Source: Campanula takesimana (taxonomy: Eukaryota; Streptophyta; Magnoliopsida; Asterales; Campanulaceae). Taken from it: a DNA stretch of 64,000 nt. Shown here in pieces: positions 51,110 to 60,641 of the stretch. Under the pieces are notes generated by a model. It had not been told where the DNA came from. It was given only the letters and a program-made list of their open reading frames with translations, and did no database searches. The stretch spans positions 62,001 to 126,000 of the forward strand of contig JAOWBW010001599.1 of the NCBI GenBank assembly GCA_026119855.1. The letters are read 5' to 3'. Position 1 is the first letter of the stretch. Every line of letters begins with the position of its first letter. A program made the position numbers and the translations under genes.

Positions 51110-51331
51110 CATAGATCACCAAATAGATATACGACCCATCTACCAACTTATGGTGATACACAAAAGAATCATACGAGCTCCTCGTGTATCTGATCTCTGT
51201 CATATAGCTGTCAAACATTTTGTACCACTGCCTAGGCGACTGCTTAAGTCCATACAAGGACTTTTCAACATGTAAACATAATCTTCCTTACCAGGAAATT
51301 GGAATCCTTCCAGTTGTGTCATGTATATCTA
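51110..51331 (-). pseudogene. Element J reverse transcriptase, middle part
   Basis: Reads YGLKQSPRQWYKMFDSYMTE through LVDGSYIYLVIYV, where element A interrupts the YVDD motif. Upstream (51260-51331) is YMTQLEGFQFPGKEDYVYML in a frame one base off, because an A has been lost from the LKKSLYGL codons. The residues after IYV in the 63-codon ORF belong to the A LTR. Confidence 0.88.
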
Positions 51332-53903
51332 TGTGAGAGCCAGCGCGCGAAACTTTTGAAATGGGGTCCGTGCGAAGCGCGGCTTGAATCCGCTAGATTT
51401 CTCACACAATGGTTACCCTTCTTTGGTTTTGAAAATCAGAGAGTCGCCACCTCATTTTATTAAGGAAAATAGAGATAAAACCTTTTATTTGAAATTGAAG
51501 TGGGTTTGGGGGCTAAGTTACGAGAGGAGAAAGTGATTAGCAGCACTCCGCTTGCCCTTACAGTCTCTAGCATGCTTCCACTTACTATTGATTTTAAGTG
51601 CCTTTTTGAAATGCCTTATTATGCCCTAACATTGAGAAAATGTGTGTTTTTATGTACAAGGAGTCTTCCTAGTCTAGGTCGATTCATTTGATTGCAACCG
51701 GGAACCGGTTTGGGTGGATTCCTGATTGGTTTTCGAAAAGGATTTTGAATCAATTAGACAAGTAAGCACAATTAAGGGGCGATGGGAGAATGTACAAATA
51801 ATACAAATATGTGAAAAAGATGGGAAAATCCCATGAAAGAATGTCCAAGGTCAAGGTAAGTCCTCCAAGTTCATGGGTTGCTGTGAATCGCCATGGAATG
51901 TACCTGTGAAAGACCTATCCAAAAACAGATCTAATACTTGGGATTTACTCCCAAGACATTATATAACATTTATGATTTTTTGTTGGATTTATGGGTTATT
52001 ATTTCATGCTCAAATCATTTCAAGAACATTCATGTCAAGAACATTCATGTAAAATCAGCTCAGCACAGGAAAAGATAGCATATCAGACATTCATGGTCAA
52101 TTTACACTATCATAGCTTATGAATCTGGAAAAACATAAAACATGTAAGTTTAATATCATATATAAAAAATGATGTGTGCCAAGTTTCAAGGCCATAAAGC
52201 AAGTTTTAATGCTTCAAAAGACCTCTGACATTTAGATGTCAGAATCTGGAAATATTAATCTGAGAGCAGACACTTGAATTAAAAAATGGAAAGAAGCCTT
52301 TCGTTAGGTCATAAAATTATTCCAAAAGCATGAAAATTTTCATAAGTTTGTTAAGAAAAAATTTCATGTTTTGAATTTGACTTGAAGATCGAGTTTTGGT
52401 AGGGTTTTAGACTTAAGAACCCAGGTTAGTCAGAAGTGCAGCAAGCAAGACAGCACACTTGAGCTACGAAAATATCTACCAAAACATGACCTAAACATGG
52501 AATGAGACCACTAAACTTGGTATAGATCATATTAAATATATAAGGAACAACTTTTATGTTTTGAGATAAGTCTATAAACTAAGTTATGATAGAATAAAAA
52601 GCACATTAAAAAGCTTGGTTTAAACAGAACATGTTGGACAGATTGTTCATAGCATGAAGATAAGCATCAAAGCATGGCTTAAACTCAGAACAAACCCATG
52701 AAACTTGGGGATATTATTTATTAACATGTTATTAACATTATAATCTATCTATTTATGGACAAACATAAACAAAAATGAGAATAGACATGAAAGAAGAAGA
52801 AGAGGACAGATTATGCACATACTGGGTAAAATGATCTATATCTTGCTGGGATTTAAGATTTAAACCATGAGATTAACACCAAAATGAACTAAAAACATAT
52901 GTATACATTCTAAGACTGAATTTTGAACATTTATAATATATGGAACATTTGAGATTGCTTGAGTTTGAGTTGTTTTATTGGGTTGTTTGTGGTGGTTTTA
53001 TGGTGGTTTGGTGGTGGCCGAATGGTGGGCTTGTGGTGGTGGTTTGGTGGTTGTTTGGTGTGAGAGAGAGGGTTTTGGACTAAATGTGGTTGGGATAGTT
53101 TGTGGTTAGGAGTTGTGTGGAGAGTGTTGTCTAAGTGTTAGGAGTAGGCAAATTTTTTTTTTGGGGTGGGGGGTTATTAGGAGGGAGGAGGGAAGTGATT
53201 TTTGGACCAAACTACCCCTAAGGTAGGGGTAGAGGAGGGGGAGCCGGCTATGGTGATGGGTGATGGGAGGTGATGGAGAAAAATGGGGGAAGATGATGAT
53301 GAAATAGGTTGAAAAACTAAAAAAGCTGTGAATAGTGGATGCACAGCCGTGCACTTTATAACGCACGGCCGTGCATCTGCCTTGGTGCCCAATTCTTGAT
53401 TTTTTAATTCTTTTTCAGCTTGACCAATCACATGACGCAAAGTGTCACCTTGGGGCTGGTCTAGGCGTGTCCTTGTGCACGTTTGCTCCAGCTCCGGCTT
53501 TCTGCTCCGCAACTGCTCCATCGTGCGCGCTCCGGTGTCCCGGTTGCCTGCAGGCCCAACATGAAAGTTGCTCGGTAGATTTTTTTTTGTCAAGCCGGCA
53601 TATCTATAATATGTTAATACAAAATTAAATACATAAATAATATTTTAAATGCATAAGATGACGAGTAAAAGGTTTTTTTAGCAGTGCGGGACCCGGCGAG
53701 GGTCCCGGCATGCGATTTTTTGAGGATAGACCTTTTTACTCAGTTTTGAACCCTGATCATGAATCCGGACTCGGTTTTTGCATCTGATGCACCGATAAGG
53801 CGTTCGGTAGCCCCGAACGGCCAAATCTGGGGTTTAGGTCGATTATCGCGTTTAGACCAATTAAAGGGTAGGTTTTAGGGGGTGCGAGATCGAGGTGTCT
53901 ACA
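51332..53903 (-). mobile_element. Element G: solo LTR of a Tat/Ogre-like gypsy element
   Basis: 2572 bp with TG..CA ends. The minus strand starts TGTAGACACCTCGATC and ends GGCTCTCACA. The flanking five bases are ATCTA (51327-51331) and ATCTC (53904-53908), one mismatch; the uninterrupted J sequence would read ATCTC. No internal region, primer site or second copy, so it is a solo LTR left by LTR-LTR recombination. GGTGGCGACTCTC near the 3' end (51436-51450) groups it with F and H. ORFs inside are not genes. Confidence 0.8.
53341..53374. repeat. GCACGGCCGTGC palindrome pair in G LTR
   Basis: 53363-53374 is a perfect 12-base palindrome; 53341-53352 (GCACAGCCGTGC) differs by one base. A TATA-like TTATAAAG (minus strand) lies between them. 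Confidence 0.9.
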
Positions 53904-54570
53904 ATCTCTTCCTCCAACTCTCCATGCAAGAAAGTTGTCTTGACGTCTAGTTTCTCAAGATCTAAATCCCTTTGTGCTACTATCTCTAGAAACACTCTGA
54001 TTGAAGTGTCTCTGACCACTGGTGAGAAGATCTCATTGTATTCCACCCCCTCTCTCTGTGTGAAACCCCTTGCAACAACGCGAGCTTTATACTTAACCCC
54101 TTCTGCCGGTGACATACATTCCTTTTTCTTGAAGATCCACTTTCAAATCATAATCTTTCTGCCTTTTAGCCTTTCGGCCAACTCCCAATTCTGATTCTTG
54201 TGAAGAGACTCCATCTCATCACCCATAGCCGCATACCACTGAGATTACTCTTAACATGTAACTGCTTCCTTGAAAGTAGAAGGTTTTGAAAGATCGGACT
54301 TCACTTCCTCAGTAACCTGCAGTGCATAAGACGTCATGTTTTCAAATCCATACCTCTCCGGAGGCTTCCCGAAGTTAGCTCTTCTAGACCTTCCTTGTGC
54401 TAACCCATGTTCATCGGGAACTGAACTTGAACTTTCTGGTTCTTCAGTCTCTGTTTCTGTCGGTGGATCCTGATCAACATCTGACTATGGTACAACTAAC
54501 TCTTCAGTATCTTGTTGCTCCACCTGTTTATCAACACCGCCAACACTCGAAACAATCGTAGATCTCATAA
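53904..54570 (-). pseudogene. Element J integrase tail and reverse transcriptase start
   Basis: The frame 53904-54115 reads KYKARVVARGFTQREGVEYN, FSPVVRDTSIRVFLEIVAQ and KLDVKTTFLHGELEEE, the first part of copia RT, stopping where G inserted. Above it (54116-54570) is a decayed linker with Glu/Ser-rich wording. At about 54570 the sequence switches to element C. The rest of J (integrase, gag, 5' LTR) must lie right of the window or be lost. Confidence 0.82.
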
Positions 54571-55269
54571 TAGGGTTAATAACATATTGGTGTATTTGGC
54601 TTGATTTATGAACATTCCATCATGACATTGCTTTATTTGGAGTTCAAGAAAGAATGTCAACTCTCCTATCATACTCATCTCAAATTTACCTTTCATTAGC
54701 TTCTCAAACTTTACACACATAGTTTCATTAGTAGAACCAAAAATAATATCATCAACATAAATCTGAACTAGTAATGAATGACCTTTGTGTTTAGCAATAA
54801 ATAGAGTTGTATCAATTTTACCTCGAGAGAATCCTTGTTCAATAAGAAATTTAGATAGAGTGTCATACCATGCTCTTGGAGCTTGTTTGAGTCCATACAA
54901 GGCCTTCTTGAGCTTGAAGACATGATGAGGGAATTTGTTGTCTTCAAATCCTGGCGGTTGTGCTACATAGACTTATTCTTGTAGTTTACCATTCAGAAAT
55001 GCACTCTTCACATCCATTTGATATAGCTTGAATTTCTAGAAGGAGGCATATGCCAAGAATAATCTAATGGCTTCAAGTCTGGCCATAGGGTCAAAGGTTT
55101 CATTATAATCTATCCCTTCTTCTTGCCTATAACCTTAGGCAACCAACCTAGCTTTGTTTCTTGTTATAGTACCATTTTCATCCATCTTATTTCTGTACAC
55201 CCATTTTGTTCCAATTATAGTGTGATCTTTGGGTCTTGTAACTAGATTCTAAACTCTTCATCTTTCAAA
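54565..55269 (-). pseudogene. Element C reverse transcriptase
   Basis: The ORF 54565-54900 (111 codons) holds MYGLKQAPRAWYDTLSKFLI, the catalytic IYVDDIIFGSTNE and FFLELQIKQCHDGMFINQAK; the last residues (MLLTLL) belong to the junction with J. The upstream part 54901-55269 (the TAFLNG region) is present but broken by stops. It would have been RVT_2; the YVDD aspartates are intact. Confidence 0.85.
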
Positions 55270-56127
55270 CTAATTAAGCTCTTCTTGCATTGCAACTAAC
55301 CAACTTGGATCACTTAGAGCTTCATCAACCTTCTTCGGTTCCATTTTAGATAATAGTGCAGTTGAGAACAAACTGTGGTTATCTCTATGAGTTAAGCTAC
55401 CTCTTGTTTGAACAACAGAATTGATAGGACCGATAACATTTGTAGTTGGATGGTCTCTATGCTCATTAATTTTTGGAGGGAGGTCTTCATGAACCACAAT
55501 TTCTTGAAGATTTTCTAGAGGAGGCTCTTCTTGATAATTATTGAAATCTTCATTGAAGGTGATGATTGGAAGTGGTTGAATTACTTGAATGGGGTCAGAT
55601 GACAGCGGTTCTATAGCAACACCATTTGCGGTTTGATTGGGTACGGCTGGAGAACCTGATGGAGCGGTTTGAGTAGGTTGGTCATCAGTAGCTGTATGAT
55701 TTGGATAATGTGTACCTGTCTCAAAATCACTAAAATCATCAGCAACATTTGGAGCCATATGTGGCTCAAGAAGATCATGTTCATCAAATGTAACATGGAC
55801 ATACTCTACAATTTTTAAAGATGTCTTATTGAAACAATGAAAAGCTTTGGAATGTTTAGAATAACTAACAAAAATACCTTCATCGGCGTTAGCATCAAAT
55901 TTACCTTGATGCTCTCTGCCATTGTGTAAGATATAACAATTGCATCCAAATATCTTGAAGAAGGCAATGTTGGGTGATCTGCCTCTCCACAATTCATACA
56001 GAGTTTTGTTATGGGCTTTGATGATGATGGAGCGGTTCTGAGTGAAACAAGATGTATTAACTGCTTTGGCCCAAAAGTACTTGGGAAGCTTAGCTTCTGC
56101 AATCATAGTTTTCCCGGCTTCAATCAA
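55270..56127 (-). CDS. Element C integrase C-terminal domain and linker
   Basis: 285 codons. Starts within the integrase after an in-frame stop just upstream (the codon between VAGVP and HTGVVERKNRTL, expected Gln, is TAA). Wording AKLPKYFWAKAVNTSCFTQN, NKTLYELWRGRSPNIAFFKI and GCNCYIL is the conserved integrase C-terminal part; FDANADEGIFVSYSKHSKAF follows, then about 130 residues of Asp/Pro/Thr-rich linker before the start of RT (DEALSDPSWLVAMQEELN). Otherwise open, suggesting fairly recent loss. Confidence 0.88.
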   Translation of the reverse strand: MIEAGKTMIAEAKLPKYFWAKAVNTSCFTQNRSIIIKAHNKTLYELWRGRSPNIAFFKIFGCNCYILHNGREHQGKFDANADEGIFVSYSKHSKAFHCFNKTSLKIVEYVHVTFDEHDLLEPHMAPNVADDFSDFETGTHYPNHTATDDQPTQTAPSGSPAVPNQTANGVAIEPLSSDPIQVIQPLPIITFNEDFNNYQEEPPLENLQEIVVHEDLPPKINEHRDHPTTNVIGPINSVVQTRGSLTHRDNHSLFSTALLSKMEPKKVDEALSDPSWLVAMQEELN

Positions 56128-57069
56128 AGTCCTATTCTTTCTTTCTACTACTCCAGTGTGTTATGGGACCCCAGCGACAGAAAAGTTATGATCAATCCCA
56201 TGATCATCACAATATTGGGCAACACCATTGTTTGTAAACTCGGTTCCATTATCTGAACGCACACTAACAACGTCATCTAATTTTTGGGTTTGGAGCTGTC
56301 TAAAGAGAGCGGTTACGATGCCATAAGTATAATCTTTTGAGGCCATCATTTCCACCCATGTATATCTTGAATAATCATCAAAAAACACCAAGGTATAGCT
56401 GTTTCCTCCTATACTTGCGGTTGGGATAGGTCCAAATAAATCCATGTGAAGCAACTGTAAGCAGCGGTTCGTTGAAGGTACAGTTTTACTGGGGAAAGAC
56501 TGTTTGGGCTGCTTACCAAGCTGGCATGCTTTGCATTTCTTATCATGATGGTCAGCCACTTTGGGTAGTCCTTTTACAAGACCATCAGTTTGCAGTTTTG
56601 CTAAGTATTTGAAGTTCAAGTGGCTGAGCCGTTTATGCCATAACCAGCTGCTTTCACTTACATTTTTGGCTACAAAACAAAGGTTAGCAATAGAAATAAC
56701 ATTACTTAAATCTATCATATACACATCACCTGTTCTATGGCTAGTCAGTAGAGTAACTCCAGAAGATGCATCTTTAATGAAGCAGTTCGTTGAAGTAAAG
56801 TTGCAGTTCATTCCTTTGTCACAAAACTGAGATATGGAGAGAAGGTTGTGCTTGATTCCTTCTAATAGTGACACATTTTCTATGGTCACCTTTCCTCGTT
56901 TGATTGCTCCATATCCTACGGTTTCTCCTTTCTTGTTGTTACCAAACACTACTGGGGGGCCTTTCATTTTGATGGTATCACAAAGAAGTTCATTATCTCC
57001 GGTCATGTGTCGTGAGCAACCAATGTCCAAGTACCAAAGATCCTTCTTCTTCTTTGCATTACCAGCCAT
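56128..57069 (-). CDS. Element C protease and integrase core
   Basis: 302 codons (ATG-started ORF 56161-57069). Protease word LWYLDIGCSRHMTGD has Ile where the active-site Ser is expected, so the protease is probably dead. GAG-pre-integrase: WLWHKRLSHLNFKYLAKLQ, CKACQLGKQ. Integrase: HMDLFGPIPT, FFDDYSRYTW, VRSDNGTEF, keeping the first two catalytic aspartates; it stops at TAA after SVAGVP, just before the catalytic Glu region. Confidence 0.9.
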
Positions 57070-57622
57070 AAAACATAAAATCTAAAAAATAAAACATGAA
57101 AGATTTTGGTCCCCCTTATTCCTTGGGTCCTAGGGTTAGTAGCTTTTTGGGACCCACACCTGTTTGACCTTAGGATTTTTACTTCCCTTGTCATTGGGTG
57201 TGAATCTTAAAAGACAATGAGCAGCACCATGACCATAATCGGCACAAATAGAATAATGAATGAAACCTGGTTGTGGTTGCGGTTTTACAAGCCCCTTACT
57301 ATTTTTCAGTTTCTCATGTTTTGCTGGGTCAACGGTTTCAGCTTTGACAAAGACCACTTTCTTGAGCTCAACCTTCCTCTTAGGTGCGGTTTTGGGATAA
57401 ATGATAGGATATTCCTTGAACCAACCTAGAGTGGTTTCATCACTCAATACTGCATTGTCAGCCTCAGCCGCTGTGGATTTTTCTTTACACTTAAAATCTC
57501 TCCAGTCTGGTTTTTAGGATACTCAAAGATATAATTTTGCTTCTTAATTTCTTGCTTAGAGCCCTTTTTACCAGCATGATTAACTTTGGGAATTTCATTG
57601 GTTTGTTTAGGGGTTAATACAC
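57070..57622 (-). pseudogene. Element C gag C-terminal remnant
   Basis: The 103-codon frame 57136-57447 has a decayed knuckle CADYGHGAAHC: the second Cys of CCHC is missing. It is preceded by Lys-rich wording (KRKVELKKVVFVKA). Around 57540-57600 more Lys/Asn-rich gag-like sequence follows to the D border. Assignment as gag end is by position and the knuckle. Confidence 0.65.
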
Positions 57623-58455
57623 TGTTGGTAGTGGTGCCCTAGGCACGTTTAATAAACGTTGTAATTGTTATCATTTCATATCAATAAAGAGATGTTTTGA
57701 TTATTATTGTTGTTCATGTGTATTTATAATAATCTCCGTCCCTAGTACTTGTTAAGCACTAGTATAAAAGGCTAAATGATCATGGGATGATCATGTTAGA
57801 TTTATGAGTACTTGTTTGGAACAAGGTACTGGACATGACCCGCTGTATGAGATTTATGTCATGGTCTATGTCATACATATATCTCATATTAGTTATGTCA
57901 TTTGAATCCTTAGACATGAAGTTATTATAGTCTTCCACTTAATGAACATTATGTTTGACATATTCAAACGCTACCTTTAACCGGGTAGTTATAAAGGGTA
58001 TGATTGGCATAATCGGATTCACGTAGGGAAGAGTAATAAGCTAAATGGATTTGTCCCTCTTCGGAGAGATGTCAAGCTTAGGCCTCTCGTAGGAATGATG
58101 TTGATGAAAATGTTCGGCCGGACTCAAATGAATTGATTAGATCAACGTCATTTGTATTATCAACATATTCGGAATCGAGAAAGTATTGAACAAAACAAGT
58201 TGACTTGTTGACCATGACTTGTGTTTAATGACATCGTGGATAAAGGGATTGTGACATGTTCTAAAGGAATGTGAACTTGTATCTAGTTATACTATTTGGG
58301 TAGGTATGACGGTTTGCTAGAACCTAATCATATCTTATGGTTTCATGTTTGAACCCATTGCCAACTTAGTATAATCCTAGAGGGTCACACACAATAGAAC
58401 GAATCTTAAATAAGGATTATATTGGAATTTGGAAATTAGGGAAATCTGGGGAAAG

Positions 58456-58542
58456 TGTACGACCGCACAAAAGGGCTTGGGCGGCCGCACAGTTTAGCTC
58501 AGAAAGTACCAGAAACCTTCCGGATAGATGTGCGGCAGCACA
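58456..58542. repeat. GCGRCCGCAC palindrome cluster in D LTR
   Basis: TGTACGACCGCACA (58456-58469), TGGGCGGCCGCACAG (58478-58492) and TGTGCGGCAGCACA (58529-58542). Confidence 0.88.
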
Positions 58543-58632
58543 CCATGTCGGGACTGGTTTCCTAATTTGATTTGGAAAATAATTTTGGACGGGTTTAGAC
58601 ACAAGTTTCCTATTTGGAATAGGTCTAACTTG

Positions 58633-58640
58633 TATATAAA
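58633..58640 (+). promoter_or_regulatory. TATA box in D LTR
   Basis: TGTATATAAACAGCC, about 90 bp downstream of the palindrome cluster, homologous to the A site. Confidence 0.62.
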
Positions 58641-59090
58641 CAGCCAAATTCGGGCCAGAACATATCATAGCTTTTGTGCAAGTCTCCAAAGAGTTTGAGA
58701 GAGTTTTATTTTGTTCTAAGACATCCTAGATTGAAGAACAAAATAATACACAAACAAAATTCCATATAGTTCATATTAATTGTGAAAAACATGTTTCATA
58801 ATATTGGTCTAGCAACCAAGATCAAGTGTTCTTGATATTCGTTCAAGGTATGGATACCGCTAGAGGGTGAAGCTTATCATCTTCATAGTTCGTGTTCTTA
58901 CTTGTTCGTGATTAAAGCTTCAATTTCTCCACCAAGATCAAAGGACAAATTCAAAGTCATCAAGGGTTAGTTTTTCTAGTATTCATATTGTTGTATTTGA
59001 TTTAATCATATGAATGGATCTATGGGTTTTGGGTTTCATAAAATTTTGAATGCTATTTTCCGCTGCGCATGTTACTACGAAACCCAACAG

Positions 59091-59103
59091 TGGTATCAGA
59101 GCC
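59091..59103 (+). promoter_or_regulatory. Primer binding site of element D
   Basis: TGGTATCAGAGCC one base after the LTR; initiator methionine tRNA type. Confidence 0.93.
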
Positions 59104-60641
59104 CCATTCATGTTGATTATTTCAATACTTAGATCATGTTGTGTGTATATAAATTGTTTATGTGCCTAACATGATATGAATATTGGGTATATGATGTTTA
59201 TGTGTTATATGATTTCATGTGGTTTATTGTTTTACAACTTTAATCGCACTATTGAATCGCACTAAAAATTATGTTGGATTCTGAATTGTTTGATTATTAA
59301 TTTTTGATTGGATCAAAGTTTTAATAATCGGGGAAAACAATTTTGAGACAAATTTTCGAACTTTAAAAATTCTGTCTGATGCTACTGTGCGATCGCACAG
59401 AAAATATTGGGCGACCGCACAGATTTTCTTGGGCGGCCGCACAGTTGGTCAGAATCAGAATCAGATTCTGGAATTTTGATGGGGTCCAACCGAATCAGTG
59501 ACAATACCGGCCAGACCTGCTGATCTGGAGCGGGTTTTGGGCAGTTGGTTTTGGTGTAGATCTTGGGGTTTGATTTTCCTATTTGTTTTAGTCTTGTGAT
59601 TCTAAGATTGGTTCAAGGTTTGGATGGCTAATCTACGTTCATCGAGATTGTGTTTCCCAAACTTGATCGTAATCAAAGTTTCAAAGATAAAACGAAGTTA
59701 GAATTATGAAGAGTTCATAATTGCTAAAATTGAGAAACAAAATTCTTGATTCAAAGATTGGAGATCCATGTGGAATTGTGGATGCAATTGGCCTAGGTAG
59801 ATCGAGACCATCTATTGCATAGTTTCGGCCACATGGACTACTTTCTTGGTTTCTTGAATTAGTGCGGAATTGTGGATGCCCGATGGCTTAGTTTCGGCCG
59901 CACTTCTTGTTGTCTTGATTTAGAGATAATAACCAAAGTTGAAATAGTCTCATCCTCATAATTATAGAGAAACTAATGATACATAAATATTATGCTTAAA
60001 TTAATGGAGATTAATTTAGTGGCTACACTTGATGCGTAACATGTTTATATTATGTGCTCATAAATGTGTTGTATGCTATATGTGATGAACCTTCAAAGAA
60101 AGTTTTAAGTTTTTTTTTGCCATGCCATGATTAAAACACTTGTTTATACATGGGTGATTTTGATGTGGGTTCGCCTCCGCGAGGTGCATTAATTTTATTC
60201 ATGTATGAGCAAGATGAGGTTCATTAATTCAATGTGGGCTTGCCTCCGCAAGGTGCATTAAATTGAATGGTTCCTATACGTTTAAAATGGTTGGACTTAA
60301 TTAGGCGTCAAAACAGTTTTGGGCCTAGGCAAAAGATGAGATTAAACATGCTTTTTGAAATTGGATTTCTCAAAGAATCTCATAAAAGAATCTAAGAATC
60401 ATATGGGATATGATTGACATGATTGTCTACCTAATTAATTTAGTTTTGAGCGGTCCGCCTTCGTGGACTCAAAAGTTAAATTAAAGTTGGATCTTAGCCT
60501 AATTAAAATTATATTATACATTGGATGTATATGAAGGTTATATAATTTAGTGGGAGTATTTTTGTTTGAAAAATACATTATTTATTTCTTTAATGAAACC
60601 GGTACTTATTAAATTTTGGAAATTTTGCATATTTGTAGACA
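59104..60641 (+). other. Element D untranslated leader
   Basis: About 1.54 kb without ORF. Palindromes at 59385-59444; hairpins at 60170-60183, 60239-60252 and 60453-60468. GTGGGYTYGCCTCCGCRAGG is present twice, each followed by TGCATTAA. Confidence 0.8.
59385..59444. repeat. Palindrome cluster in D leader
   Basis: CTGTGCGATCGCACAG (59385-59400) is a perfect 16-base palindrome; GGGCGACCGCACAG (59409-59422) and GGGCGGCCGCACAG (59431-59444) follow. Confidence 0.93.

Larger units (their letters stand above)
32662..54570 (-). mobile_element. Element J: Tork-like copia, 3' half, split by later insertions
   Basis: Visible pieces on the minus strand: 3' LTR 32662-33271, RNase H and end of RT 33338-34298, RT middle 51110-51331, RT start and integrase tail 53904-54570. 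The RT reading is cut inside the YVDD codons by element A (34299-51109) and after the HGELEEE word by solo LTR G (51332-53903); joining the flanks restores collinear RT. RNase H wording (KVHHERTKHIDVRYHFL, NPADMFTKPV) suggests the Tork/Tnt1 branch. The 5' half is not in the window. Bases 32657-32661 (TAAAG) would be its target duplication. Confidence 0.85.
54570..57622 (-). mobile_element. Element C: SIRE-like copia fragment (gag end to RT)
   Basis: Minus-strand order gag tail, protease, integrase, RT, then an abrupt join to J at about 54570 inside the RT. No LTR, polypurine tract or env-like ORF is present at the join, so C is truncated. RT wording IYVDDIIFGSTNETMC and FFLELQIKQ, and protease wording CSRHMTGD, are of SIRE type, distinct from J and A. 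Element D has inserted into the gag end at 57623. Confidence 0.82.
57623..59089 (+). repeat. 5' LTR of element D
   Basis: 1467 bp, TGTTGGTAGTGG to CCCAACA. TATATAAA at 58633-58640; palindromes at 58456-58542. Confidence 0.94.

Noticed and set aside
53177..53593. 138-codon minus-strand ORF as a gene
   Set aside because: Lies wholly inside solo LTR G and is low in complexity.
54565..57447. C and J as one continuous copia element
   Set aside because: RT and protease wording differ by clade (SIRE-like against Tork-like), and both have their own RT start region.
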